From the NCBI RefSeq assembly GCF_051014685.1, contig NW_027478969.1:1-64000 (forward strand): a stretch of DNA of 64,000 bases. The letters are read 5' to 3'. The notes under the pieces were generated by a model, which saw only the letters and a program-made list of their open reading frames with translations, searched no databases and was not told the origin of the DNA. Shown here piece by piece: positions 24,161 through 36,219 of this stretch. The translations under genes and the position numbers were made by a program. The DNA comes from Ptiloglossa arizonensis (lineage: Eukaryota > Arthropoda > Insecta > Hymenoptera > Colletidae). Position 1 is the first letter of the stretch. Each line of letters begins with the position of its first letter.

Positions 24161-24899
24161 CTAGGGGAAAAATACACCTACCGTTGTAATCGGGCGAGTT
24201 TCTACTTTCAGATGCAACAGAAATTTTGCGGATTAGTCAATCCGTTCGCGAGATATGGCAGTTTGGAGGTAAGAAACGCTTGAGAAACTCAAAATTTCCG
24301 CCGTTCTGATGCTCGAAACGAGTAACTAGAACGGCCTAGGGGAAAAGTACGCTTACCGTTGTAATCGGGCGAGTTTCTCCTTTCAGATGCAACAGAAATT
24401 TTGCGGATTAGTCAATCCGTTCGCGAGATATGGCAGTTTGGAGGTAAGAAACTCTTGAGAAACTCAAAATTTTCGCCGTTCTGATGCTCGAAACGAATAA
24501 CTAGAACGGCCTAGGGGAAAAGTGCGCATACCGTTGTAATCGGGCGAGTTTCTACTTTCAGATGCATTAGAAATTTTGCGGATTGGTCAATCGGTTCGCG
24601 AGATATGGCAATTTGGAGGTAAGAAACGCTTGAGAAACTCAAAATTTGCGCAGTTCTGATGCTCGAAACGAATAACTAGAACGGCCTAGCGGAAAAGTGC
24701 GCATACCGTTGTAATCGGGCGAGTTTCTTCTTTCAGATGCAACAGAAATTTTGCGGATCGGTCAATCCGTTCGCGAGATATGGCAGTTTGGATGTAAGAA
24801 ACGCTTGAGGAACTCAAAATTTTCGCAGTTCTGATGCTCGAAACGAACAACTGGAACGGCCTAGGGAAAAACTACACATACCGTTGTAATCGGGCGAGT
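24161..24899. repeat. Short satellite bridge between 17-mer and 13-mer
   Basis: About four monomers in A-type order (AATACACC; GTACGCTT with CTCCTTTCAG; GTGCGC with GCATTAG; TAGCGG with CTTCTTTCAG and GGATGTAAG). A private AAATTTCCGCC lies near 24293. The order is the one seen in the 11-mer HOR around 17.7-18.3 kb. No gene. Confidence 0.8.
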
Positions 24900-27172
24900 T
24901 TCTACTTTCAGATGCAACAGAAACTTTGCGGATTTATCCATCCGTTCGCGAGATATGGCAGTTTGGAGATAAGAAACGCATGAGAAACTCAAAATTTTCG
25001 CAGTTCTGATGCTCGAAATGAATAACTGGAACGGCCTAGGGGAAAACTACACATACCGTTGTAATCGGGCGAGTTTCTACTTTCAGATGCAACAGAAATT
25101 TTGCGGATTGGTCAATCCGTTCGCGAGATATGGCAGTTTGGAGGTAAGAAACACTTGAGAAACACAAAATTTTCGCAGTTCTGATGCTCGAAACGAATAA
25201 CTAGAATGGCCTAGGGGAAAAGTACGCATACCGTTGTAATCGGGCGAGTCTCTACTTTCAGATGCGACAGAAATTTTGCGGATTGGTCAATCCGTTCGCG
25301 AGATATGGCAGTTTGTAGGTAAGAAACGCTTGAGAAACTCAAAATTTTCGCAGTTCTGATGCTAGAAACGAATAACTGGAACGGCCTAGGGGAAAACTAC
25401 ACATACCGTTGTAATCGGGCGAGTTTCTACTTTCAGATGCAACAGAAATTTTGCGGATGGATCAATCCGTTCGCGAGATATGGCAGTTTGGAGATAAGAA
25501 ACGCTTGAGAAACTCAAATTTTCGCAGTTCTGATGCTCGAAACGAGTAACTAGAACGGCCTAGGGGAAAAGTGCCCATACCGTTGTAATTTGGCGAGTTT
25601 CTACTTTCCGATGCAACAGAAATTTTGCGGATTGATCAATCCGTTCGCGAGATATGGCAGTTTGGAGATAAGAAACGCTTGAGAAACACAAAATTTTCGC
25701 AGTTCTGATGCTCGAAACGAATAACTAGAACGGTCTAGGGGAAAAGTACGCATACCGTTGTAATCGGGCGAGTTTCTACTTTCAGATGCAACAGAAATTT
25801 TGCGGATTGGTCAATCCGTTCGCGAGATATGGCAGTTTGGAGGTAAGAAACGCTTGAGAAACTCAAAATTTTCACAGTTCTGATGCTCGAAATGAATAAC
25901 TGGAACGGCCTAGGGGAAAACTACACATACCGTTGTAATCGGGCAAGTTTCTACTTTCAGATGCAACAGAAATTTTGCGGATTGGTCAATCCGTTCGCGA
26001 GATATGGCTGTTTGGAGGTAAGAAACGCTTGAGAAACTCAAAATTTTCGCAGTTCTGATGCTCGAAACGAATAACTAGAACGGCCTAGGGGAAAAATACA
26101 CCTACCGTTGTAATCGGGCGAGTTTCTACTTTCAGATGCAACAGAAATTTTGCGGATTAGTCAATCCGTTCGCGAGATATGGCAGTTTGGAGGTAAGAAA
26201 CGCTTGAGAAACTCAAAATTTTCGCCGTTCTGATGCTCGAAACGAATAACTAGAACGGCCTAGGGGAAAAGTGCGCATACCGTTGTAATCGGGCGAGTTT
26301 CTACTTTCAGATGCAACAGAAATTTTGCGGATTGGTCAATCCGTTCGCGAGACATGGCAGTTCGGAGATAAGAAACGCTTGAGAAACTCAAAATTTTCGC
26401 AGTTCTGATGCTCGAAACGAGTAACTAGAACGGCCTAGGGGAAAAGTACGCTTACCGTTGTAATCGGGCGAGTTTCTCCTTTCAGATGCAACAGAAATTT
26501 TGCGGATTAGTCAATCCGTTCGCGAGATATGGCAGTTTGGAGGTAAGAAACGCATGAGAAACTCAAAATTTTCGCCGTTCTGATGCTCGAAACGAATAAC
26601 TAGAACGGCCTAGGGGAAAAGAGCGCATACCGTTGTAATCGGGCGAGTTTCTACTCTTAGATGCATTAGAAATTTTGCGGATTGGTCAATCGGTTCGCGA
26701 GATATGGCAATTTGGAGGTAAGAAACGCTTGAGAAACTCAAAATTTGCGCAGTTCTGATGCTCGAAACGAATAACTAGAACGGCCTAGCGGAAAACTACA
26801 CATACCGTTGTAATCGGGCGAGTTTCTACTTTCAGATGCAACAGAAACTTTGCGGATTGGTCATTCCGTTCGCGAGATATGGCAGAAGGAGATAAGAAAC
26901 GCTTGAGAAACTCAAAATTTTCGCAGTTCTGATGCTCGAAACGAGTAACTAGAACGGCCTAGGGGAAAAGTACGCTTACCGTTGTAATCGGGCGAGTTTC
27001 TACTTTCAGATGCAACAGAAATTTTGCGGATTGGTCAATCCGTTCGCGAGATATGGCAGTTTGGAGGTAGGAAACGCTTGAGAAACACAAAATTTTCGCA
27101 GTTCTGATGCTCGAAACGAATAACTAGAACGGTCTAGGGGAAAAGTACGCATACCGTTGTAATCGGGCGAGT
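24900..27172. repeat. 13-mer HOR, copy 1 (2,273 bp)
   Basis: Thirteen monomers repeated at +2,273 bp, which is 13 x 175 minus 2, again because deletion markers 'a' (about 25515) and 'b' (about 26886) lie inside. Shared private variants include GCATGAG near 24978, AGAATGG near 25203, GAGTCTCTAC with GATGCGAC near 25248, GATGCTAGAAAC near 25362, GAGACATGG with TTCGGAG near 26350 and CTACTCTTAG near 26653. The heads at 24847 and 27120 differ while the bodies agree, which puts the boundary around 24,900. Confidence 0.9.
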
Positions 27173-29445
27173 TTCTACTTTCAGATGCAACAGAAACTTT
27201 GCGGATTTATCCATCCGTTCGCGAGATATGGCAGTTTGGAGATAAGAAACGCATGAGAAACTCAAAATTTTCGCAGTTCTGATGCTCGAAATGAATAACT
27301 GGAACGGCCTAGGGGAAAACTACACATACCGTTGTAATCGGGCGAGTTTCTACTTTCAGATGCAACAGAAATTTTGCGGATTGGTCAATCCGTTCGCGAG
27401 ATATGGCAGTTTGGAGGTAAGAAACACTTGAGAAACACAAAATTTTCGCAGTTCTGATGCTCGAAACGAATAACTAGAATGGCCTAGGGGAAAAGTACGC
27501 ATACCGTTGTAATCGGGCGAGTCTCTACTTTCAGATGCGACAGAAATTTTGCGGATTGGTCAATCCGTTCGCGAGATATGGCAGTTTGTAGGTAAGAAAC
27601 GCTTGAGAAACTCAAAATTTTCGCAGTTCTGATGCTAGAAACGAATAACTGGAACGGCCTAGGGGAAAACTACACATACCGTTGTAATCGGGCGAGTTTC
27701 TACTTTCAGATGCAACAGAAATTTTGCGGATGGATCAATCCGTTCGCGAGATATGGCAGTTTGGAGATAAGAAACGCTTGAGAAACTCAAATTTTCGCAG
27801 TTCTGATGCTCGAAACGAGTAACTAGAACGGCCTAGGGGAAAAGTGCCCATACCGTTGTAATTTGGCGAGTTTCTACTTTCCGATGCAACAGAAATTTTG
27901 CGGATTGATCAATCCGTTCGCGAGATATGGCAGTTTGGAGATAAGAAACGCTTGAGAAACACAAAATTTTCGCAGTTCTGATGCTCGAAACGAATAACTA
28001 GAACGGTCTAGGGGAAAAGTACGCATACCGTTGTAATCGGGCGAGTTTCTACTTTCAGATGCAACAGAAATTTTGCGGATTGGTCAATCCGTTCGCGAGA
28101 TATGGCAGTTTGGAGGTAAGAAACGCTTGAGAAACTCAAAATTTTCACAGTTCTGATGCTCGAAATGAATAACTGGAACGGCCTAGGGGAAAACTACACA
28201 TACCGTTGTAATCGGGCAAGTTTCTACTTTCAGATGCAACAGAAATTTTGCGGATTGGTCAATCCGTTCGCGAGATATGGCTGTTTGGAGGTAAGAAACG
28301 CTTGAGAAACTCAAAATTTTCGCAGTTCTGATGCTCGAAACGAATAACTAGAACGGCCTAGGGGAAAAATACACCTACCGTTGTAATCGGGCGAGTTTCT
28401 ACTTTCAGATGCAACAGAAATTTTGCGGATTAGTCAATCCGTTCGCGAGATATGGCAGTTTGGAGGTAAGAAACGCTTGAGAAACTCAAAATTTTCGCCG
28501 TTCTGATGCTCGAAACGAATAACTAGAACGGCCTAGGGGAAAAGTGCGCATACCGTTGTAATCGGGCGAGTTTCTACTTTCAGATGCAACAGAAATTTTG
28601 CGGATTGGTCAATCCGTTCGCGAGACATGGCAGTTCGGAGATAAGAAACGCTTGAGAAACTCAAAATTTTCGCAGTTCTGATGCTCGAAACGAGTAACTA
28701 GAACGGCCTAGGGGAAAAGTACGCTTACCGTTGTAATCGGGCGAGTTTCTCCTTTCAGATGCAACAGAAATTTTGCGGATTAGTCAATCCGTTCGCGAGA
28801 TATGGCAGTTTGGAGGTAAGAAACGCATGAGAAACTCAAAATTTTCGCCGTTCTGATGCTCGAAACGAATAACTAGAACGGCCTAGGGGAAAAGAGCGCA
28901 TACCGTTGTAATCGGGCGAGTTTCTACTCTTAGATGCATTAGAAATTTTGCGGATTGGTCAATCGGTTCGCGAGATATGGCAATTTGGAGGTAAGAAACG
29001 CTTGAGAAACTCAAAATTTGCGCAGTTCTGATGCTCGAAACGAATAACTAGAACGGCCTAGCGGAAAACTACACATACCGTTGTAATCGGGCGAGTTTCT
29101 ACTTTCAGATGCAACAGAAACTTTGCGGATTGGTCATTCCGTTCGCGAGATATGGCAGAAGGAGATAAGAAACGCTTGAGAAACTCAAAATTTTCGCAGT
29201 TCTGATGCTCGAAACGAGTAACTAGAACGGCCTAGGGGAAAAGTACGCTTACCGTTGTAATCGGGCGAGTTTCTACTTTCAGATGCAACAGAAATTTTGC
29301 GGATTGGTCAATCCGTTCGCGAGATATGGCAGTTTGGAGGTAGGAAACGCTTGAGAAACACAAAATTTTCGCAGTTCTGATGCTCGAAACGAATAACTAG
29401 AACGGTCTAGGGGAAAAGTACGCATACCGTTGTAATCGGGCGAGT
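27173..29445. repeat. 13-mer HOR, copy 2 (2,273 bp)
   Basis: Copy of 24900-27172 with AGAATGG near 27476, GAGTCTCTAC near 27521, GATGCTAGAAAC near 27635, deletion 'a' near 27788, GAGACATGG near 28623 and deletion 'b' near 29159. Spot comparison shows no clear differences from copy 1. Confidence 0.9.
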
Positions 29446-30550
29446 TTCTACTTTCAGATGCAACAGAAATTTTGCGGATTGGTCAATCCGTTCGCGAGAT
29501 ATGGCAGTTTGGAGGTAAGAAACGCTTGAGAAACTCGAAATTTTCACAGTTCTGATGCTCGAAATGAATAACTGGAACGGCCTAGGGGAAAACTACACAT
29601 ACCGTTGTAATCGGGCAAGTTTCTACTTTCAGATGCAACAGAAATTTTGCGGATTGGTCAATCCGTTCGCGAGATATGGCTGTTTGGAGGTAAGAAACGC
29701 TTGAGAAACTCAAAATTTTCGCAGTTCTGATGCTCGAAACGAATAACTAGAACGGCCTAGGGGAAAAATACACCTACCGTTGTAATCGGGCGAGTTTCTA
29801 CTTTCAGATGCAACAGAAATTTTGCGGATTAGTCAATCCGTTCGCGAGATATGGCAGTTTGGAGGTAAGAAACGCTTGAGAAACTCAAAATTTTCGCCGT
29901 TCTGATGCTCGAAACGAATAACTAGAACGGCCTAGGGGAAAAGTGCGCATACCGTTGTAATCGGGCGAGTTTCTACTTTCAGATGCAACAGAAATTTTGC
30001 GGATTGGTCAATCCGTTCGCGAGACATGGCAGTTCGGAGATAAGAAACGCTTGAGAAACTCAAAATTTTCGCAGTTCTGATGCTCGAAACGAGTAACTAG
30101 AACGGCCTAGGGGAAAAGTACGCTTACCGTTGTAATCGGGCGAGTTTCTCCTTTCAGATGCAACAGAAATTTTGCGGATTAGTCAATCCGTTCGCGAGAT
30201 ATGGCAGTTTGGAGGTAAGAAACGCATGAGAAACTCAAAATTTTCGCCGTTCTGATGCTTGAAACGAATAACTAGAACGGCCTAGGGGAAAAGAGCGCAT
30301 ACCGTTGTAATCGGGCGAGTTTCTACTCTCAGATGCATTAGAAATTTTGCGGATTGGTCAATCGGTTCGCGAGATATGGCAATTTGGAGGTAAGAAACGC
30401 TAGAGAAACTCAAAATTTGCGCAGTTCTGATGCTCGAAACGAATAACTAGAACGGCCTAGCGGAAAACTACACATACCGTTGTAATCGGGCGAGTTTCTA
30501 CTTTCAGATGCAACAGAAACTTTGCGGATTGGTCATTCCGTTCGCGAGAT
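29446..30550. repeat. Partial extra copy of the 13-mer
   Basis: Monomers from 29393 match those from 27994 with an offset of 1,399 bp (8 x 175 minus 1), including GAGACATGG with TTCGGAG near 30022 and GCATGAG near 30224. It differs in ACTCGAAATTTTCAC near 29534, GATGCTTGAAAC near 30255, CTACTCTCAG near 30326 and GCTAGAG near 30399, so it is older or has mutated more than copies 1 and 2. Deletion 'b' is absent from the terminal TAGCGG monomer (GGCAGTTTGGAGG near 30552). Confidence 0.85.
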
Positions 30551-33419
30551 ATGGCAGTTTGGAGGTAAGAAACGCTTGAGAAACTCAAAATTTTCGCAGT
30601 TCTGATGCTCGAAACGAATAACTAGAACGGCCTAGGGGAAAAGTGCGCATACCGTTGTAATCGGGCGAGTTTCTACTTTCAGAAGCAACAGAAATTTTGC
30701 GGATTGGTCAATCCGTTCGCGAGATATGGCAGTTTGGAGATAAGAAACGCTTGAGAAACTCGAAATTTTCGCAGTTCTGATGCTCGAAATGAATAACTGG
30801 AACGGCCTAGGGGAAAACTACACCAACCTTTGTAATCGGGCGAGTTTCTACTTTCAGATGCAACAGAAATTTTGCGGATTGATCAATCCGTTCGCGAGAT
30901 ATGGCAGTTAGGAGATAAGAAACGCTTGAGAAACTCAAAATTTTCGCAGTTCTGATGCTCGAAACGAGTAACTGGAACGGCCTAGGGGAAAAGTACACCT
31001 ACCGTTGTAATCGGGCGAGTTTCTACTTTCAGATGCAACAGAAATTTTGCGAATTGGTCAATCCGTTCGCGAGATATGGCAGTTTGTAGGTAAGAAACGC
31101 TTGAGAAACTCAAAATTTTCGCAGTTCTGATGCTCGAAACGAGTAACTAGAACGGCCTAGGGGAAAAGTACGCTTACCGTTGTAATCGGGCGAGTTTCTC
31201 CTTTCAGATGCAACAGAAATTTTGCGGATTAGTCAATCCGTTCGCGAGATATGGCAGTTTGGAGGTAAGAAACGCTTGAGAAACTCAAAATTTTCGCCGT
31301 TCTGATGCTCGAAACGAATAACTAGAACGGCCTAGGGGAAAAGAGCGCATACCGTTGTAATCGGGCGAGTTTCTACTTTCAGATGCATTAGAAATTTTGC
31401 GGATTCTTCAATCGGTTCGCGAGATATGGCAATTTGGAGGTAAGAAACGCTTGAGAAACTCAAAATTTGCGCAGTTCTGATGCTCGAAACGAATAACTAG
31501 AACGGCCTAGCGGAAAAGTGCGCATACCGTTGTAATCGGGCGAGTTTCTTCTTTCAGATGCAACAGAAATTTTGCGGATCGGTCAATCCGTTCGCGAGAT
31601 ATGGCAGTTTGGATGTAAGAAACTCTTGAGGAACTCAAAATTTTCGCAGTTCTGATGCTCGAAACGAATAACTAGAACGGCCTAGGGGAAAAGTGCGCAT
31701 ACCGTTGTAATCGGGCGATTTTCTACTTTCAGAAGCAACAGAAATTTTGCGGATTGGTCAATCCGTTCGCGAGATATGGCAGTTTGGAGATAAGAAACGC
31801 TTGAGAAACTCGAAATTTTCGCAGTTCTGATGCTCGAAATGAATAACTGGAACGGCCTAGGGGAAAACTACACCAACCTTTGTAATCGGGCGAGTTTCTA
31901 CTTTCAGATGCAACAGAAATTTTGCGGATTGATCAATCCGTTCGCGAGATATGGCAGTTTGTAGGTAAGAAACGCTTGAGAAACTAAAAATTTGCGCAGT
32001 TCTGATGCTCGAAACGAATAACTAGAACGGCCTAGGGGAAAACTACACCTACCGTTGTAATCGGGCGAGTTTCTACTTTCAGATGCAACAGAAATTTTGC
32101 GGATTGATCAATCCGTTCGCGAGATATGGCAGTTTGGAGATAAGAAACGCTTGAGAAACTCAAAATTTTCGCAGTTCTGATGCTCGAAACGAATAACTAG
32201 AATGGCCTAGGGGAAACCTACACCTACCGTTGTAATCGGGCGAGTTTCTACTTTCAGATGCAACAGAAATTTTGCGAATTGGTCAATCCGTTCGCGAGAT
32301 ATGGCAGTTTGGAGGTAAGAAACGCTTGAGAAACTCAAAATTTTCGCAGTTCTGATGCTCGAAACGAGTAACTGAAACGGCGTAGGGGAAAAGCACGCAT
32401 ACTGTTGTAATCGGGCGAGTTTCTACTTTCAGATGCAACAGAAATTTTGCGGATTGGTCAATCCGTTCGCGAGATATGGCAGTTTGGAGGTAAGAAACGC
32501 TTGAGAAACACAAAATTTTCGCAGTTCTGATGATCGAAACGAATAACTAGAACGGCCTAGGGGAAAAGTACGCATACCGTTGTAATCAGGCGAGTTTCTA
32601 CTTTCAGATGCAACAGAAACTTTGCGGATTGATCAATCCGTTCGCGAGATATGGCAGTTTGTAGGTAAGAAACGCTTGAGAAACACAAAATTTTCGCAGT
32701 TCTGATGCTCGAAACGAATAACTGGAACGCCCTAGGGGAAAACTACACATACCGTTGTAATCGGGCGAGTTTCTACATTCAGATGCAACAGAAATTTTGC
32801 GGATTGATCAATCCGTTCGCGAGATATGGCAGTTTGGAGATATGAAACGCTTGAGAAACACAAAATTTTCGCAGTTCTGATGCTCGAAATGAATAACTGG
32901 AACGGCCTAGGGGAAAACTACACATACCGTTGTAATCGGGCAAGTTTCTACTTTCAGATGCAACAGAAATTTTGCGGATTGGTCAATCCGTTCGCGAGAT
33001 ATGGCTGTTTGGAGGTAAGAAACGCTTGAGAAACTCAAAATTTTCGCAGTTCTGATGCTCGAAACGAATAACTAGAACGGCCTAGGGGAAAAATACACCT
33101 ACCGTTGTAATCGGGCGAGTTTCTACTTTCAGATGCAACAGAAATTTTGCGGATTGATCAATCCGTTCGCGAGATATGGCAGTTTGGATGTAAGAAACTC
33201 TTGAGGAACTCAAAATTTTCGCAGTTCTGATGCTCGAAACGAACAACTGGAACGGCCTAGCGGAAAACTACACATACCGTTGTAATCGGGCGAGTTTCTA
33301 CTTTCAGATGCAACAGAAACTTTGCTGATTGGTCATTCCGTTCGCGAGATATGGCAGTTTGGAGGTAAGAAACGCTTGAGAAACTCAAAATTTTCGCAGT
33401 TCTGATGCTCGAAACGAAT
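30551..33419. repeat. Transition zone into domain C
   Basis: Monomers without a clean HOR order. The first copies of the domain C classes appear here: AGAAGCAACAG in place of AGATGCAACAG near 30681, and the ACCAACCTTTG head at 30793 and 31843. A run at about 32,018-32,890 contains rare variants (AGAATGG with CCTACACCTACCG; AACTGAAACGGCG near 32371; AATCAGG near 32585; ATTCAG; AGATATG near 32838) that is found again at about 57.2-58.3 kb. A plus-strand open frame of 67 codons at 32826-33029 is a by-product and not a gene. Confidence 0.82.
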
Positions 33420-36219
33420 AACTAGAACGGCCTAGGGGAAAAGTGCGCATACCGTTGTAATCGGGCGATTTTCTACTTTCAGAAGCAACAGAAATTTTGC
33501 GGATTGGTCAATCCGTTCGCGAGATATGGCTGTTTGGAGGTAAGAAACGCTTGAGAAACTCAAAATTTTCGCAGTTCTGATGCTCGAAACGAATAACTAG
33601 AACGGCCTAGGGGAAAAATACACCTACCGTTGTAATCGGGCGAGTTTCTACTTTCAGATGCAACAGAAATTTTGCGGATTGATCAATCCGTTCGCGAGAT
33701 ATGGCAGTTTGGATGTAAGAAACTCTTGAGGAACTCAAAATTTTCGCAGTTCTGATGCTCGAAACGAACAACTGGAACGGCCTAGCGGAAAACTACACAT
33801 ACCGTTGTAATCGGGCGAGTTTCTACTTTCAGATGCAACAGAAACTTTGCTGATTGGTCATTCCGTTCGCGAGATATGGCAGTTTGGAGGTAAGAAACGC
33901 TTGAGAAACTCAAAATTTTCGCAGTTCTGATGCTCGAAACGAATAACTAGAACGGCCTAGGGGAAAAATACACCTACCGTTGTAATCGGGCGAGTTTCTA
34001 CTTTCAGATGCAACAGAAATTTTGCGGATTGATCAATCCGTTCGCGAGATATGGCAGTTTGGAGGTAAGAAACGCTTGAGAAACTCAAAATTTTCGCAGT
34101 TCTGATGCTCGAAACGAATAACTAGAACGGCCTAGGGGAAAAGTGCGCATACCGTTGTAATCGGGCGATTTTCTACTTTCAGAAGCAACAGAAATTTTGC
34201 GGATTGGTCAATCCGTTCGCGAGATATGGCAGTTTGGAGATAAGAAACGCTTGAGAAACTCGAAATTTTCGCAGTTCTGATGCTCGAAATGAATAACTGG
34301 AACGGCCTAGGGGAAAACTACACCAACCTTTGTAATCGGGCGAGTTTCTACTTTCAGATGCAACAGAAATTTTGCGGATTGATCAATCCGTTCGCGAGAT
34401 ATGGCAGTTTGTAGGTAAGAAACGCTTGAGAAACTCAAAATTTTCGCAGTTCTGATGCTCGAAACGAATAACTGGAACGCCCTAGGGGAAAACTGCGCAT
34501 ACCGTTGTAATCGGGCGATTTTCTACTTTCAGAAGCAACAGAAATTTTGCGGATTGGTCAATCCGTTCGCGAGATATGGCAGTTTGGAGATAAGAAACGC
34601 TTGAGAAACTCAAAATTTTCGCAGTTCTGATGCTCGAAACGAATAACTAGAACGGCCTAGGGGAAAAATACACCTACCGTTGTAATCGGGCGAGTTTCTA
34701 CTTTCAGATGCAACAGAAATTTTGCGGATTGATCAATCCGTTCGCGAGATATGGCAGTTTGGATGTAAGAAACTCTTGAGGAACTCAAAATTTTCGCAGT
34801 TCTGATGCTCGAAACGAACAACTGGAACGGCCTAGCGGAAAACTACACATACCGTTGTAATCGGGCGAGTTTCTACTTTCAGATGCAACAGAAACTTTGC
34901 TGATTGGTCATTCCGTTCGCGAGATATGGCAGTTTGGAGGTAAGAAACGCTTGAGAAACTCAAAATTTTCGCAGTTCTGATGCTCGAAACGAATAACTAG
35001 AACGGCCTAGGGGAAAAGTGCGCATACCGTTGTAATCGGGCGATTTTCTACTTTCAGAAGCAACAGAAATTTTGCGGATTGGTCAATCCGTTCGCGAGAT
35101 ATGGCAGTTTGGAGATAAGAAACGCTTGAGAAACTCGAAACTTTCGCAGTTCTGATGCTCGAAATGAATAATTGGAACGGCCTAGGGGAAAACTACACCA
35201 ACCTTTGTAATCGGGCGAGTTTCTACTTTCAGATGCAACAGAAATTTTGCGGATTGATCAATCCGTTCGCGAGATATGGCAGTTTGTAGGTAAGAAACGC
35301 TTGAGAAACTCAAAATTTTCGCAGTTCTGATGCTCGAAACGAATAACTGGAACGCCCTAGGGGAAAACTGCACATACCGTTGTAATCGGGCGAGTTTCTA
35401 CATTCAGATGCAACAGAAATTTTGCGGATTGATCAATCCGTTCGCGAGATATGGCAGTTTGGAGATAAGAAACGCTTGAGAAACTCAAAATTTTCGCAGT
35501 TCTGATGCTCGAAACGAACAACTGGAACGGCCTAGGGGAAAACTACACATACCGTTGTAATCGGGCGAGTTTCTACTTTCAGATGCAACAGAAACTATGC
35601 GGATTGGTCATTCCGTTCGCGAGATATGGCTGTTTGGAGGTAAGAAACGCTTGAGAAACTCAAAATTTTCGCAGTTCTGATGCTCGAAACGAATAACTAG
35701 AACGGCCTAGGGGAAAAATACACCTACCGTTGTAATCGGGCGAGTTTCTACTTTCAGATGCAACAGAAATTTTGCGGATTGATCAATCCGTTCGCGAGAT
35801 ATGGCAGTTTGGATGTAAGAAACTCTTGAGGAACTCAAAATTTTCGCAGTTCTGATGCTCGAAACGAACAACTGGAACGGCCTAGCGGAAAACTACACAT
35901 ACCGTTGTAATCGGGCGAGTTTCTACTTTCAGATGCAACAGAAACTTTGCTGATTGGTCATTCCGTTCGCGAGATATGGCAGTTTGGAGGTAAGAAACGC
36001 TTGAGAAACTCAAAATTTTCGCAGTTCTGATGCTCGAAACGAATAACTAGAACGGCCTAGGGGAAAAATACACCTACCGTTGTAATCGGGCGAGTTTCTA
36101 CTTTCAGATGCAACAGAAATTTTGCGGATTGATCAATCCGTTCGCGAGATATGGCAGTTTGGAGGTAAGAAACGCTTGAGAAACTCAAAATTTTCGCAGT
36201 TCTGATGCTCGAAACGAAT
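33420..36219. repeat. 16-mer HOR, copy 1 (2,800 bp)
   Basis: Sixteen monomers repeated at +2,800 bp. The private AATAATTGG at 35168 recurs at 37968. The unit mixes GTGCGC/AGAAGC, AATACACC/GGATGTAAG, TAGCGG/TTTGCTGATTGG, ACCAACC/GTAGG and CGCCCTAGG monomers. CTCGAAACTTTCG near 35140 is private to this copy. An internal 3-mer repetition (525 bp) is seen at 33,068-33,592 and 33,593-34,117. Confidence 0.87.

Noticed and set aside
32826..33029. Plus-strand open frame of 67 codons
   Set aside because: It spans parts of two ordinary satellite monomers, has no start context, codon bias or unique sequence, and is open only because of local variants such as AGATATG that supplies the ATG. The same region in other monomers contains stops.
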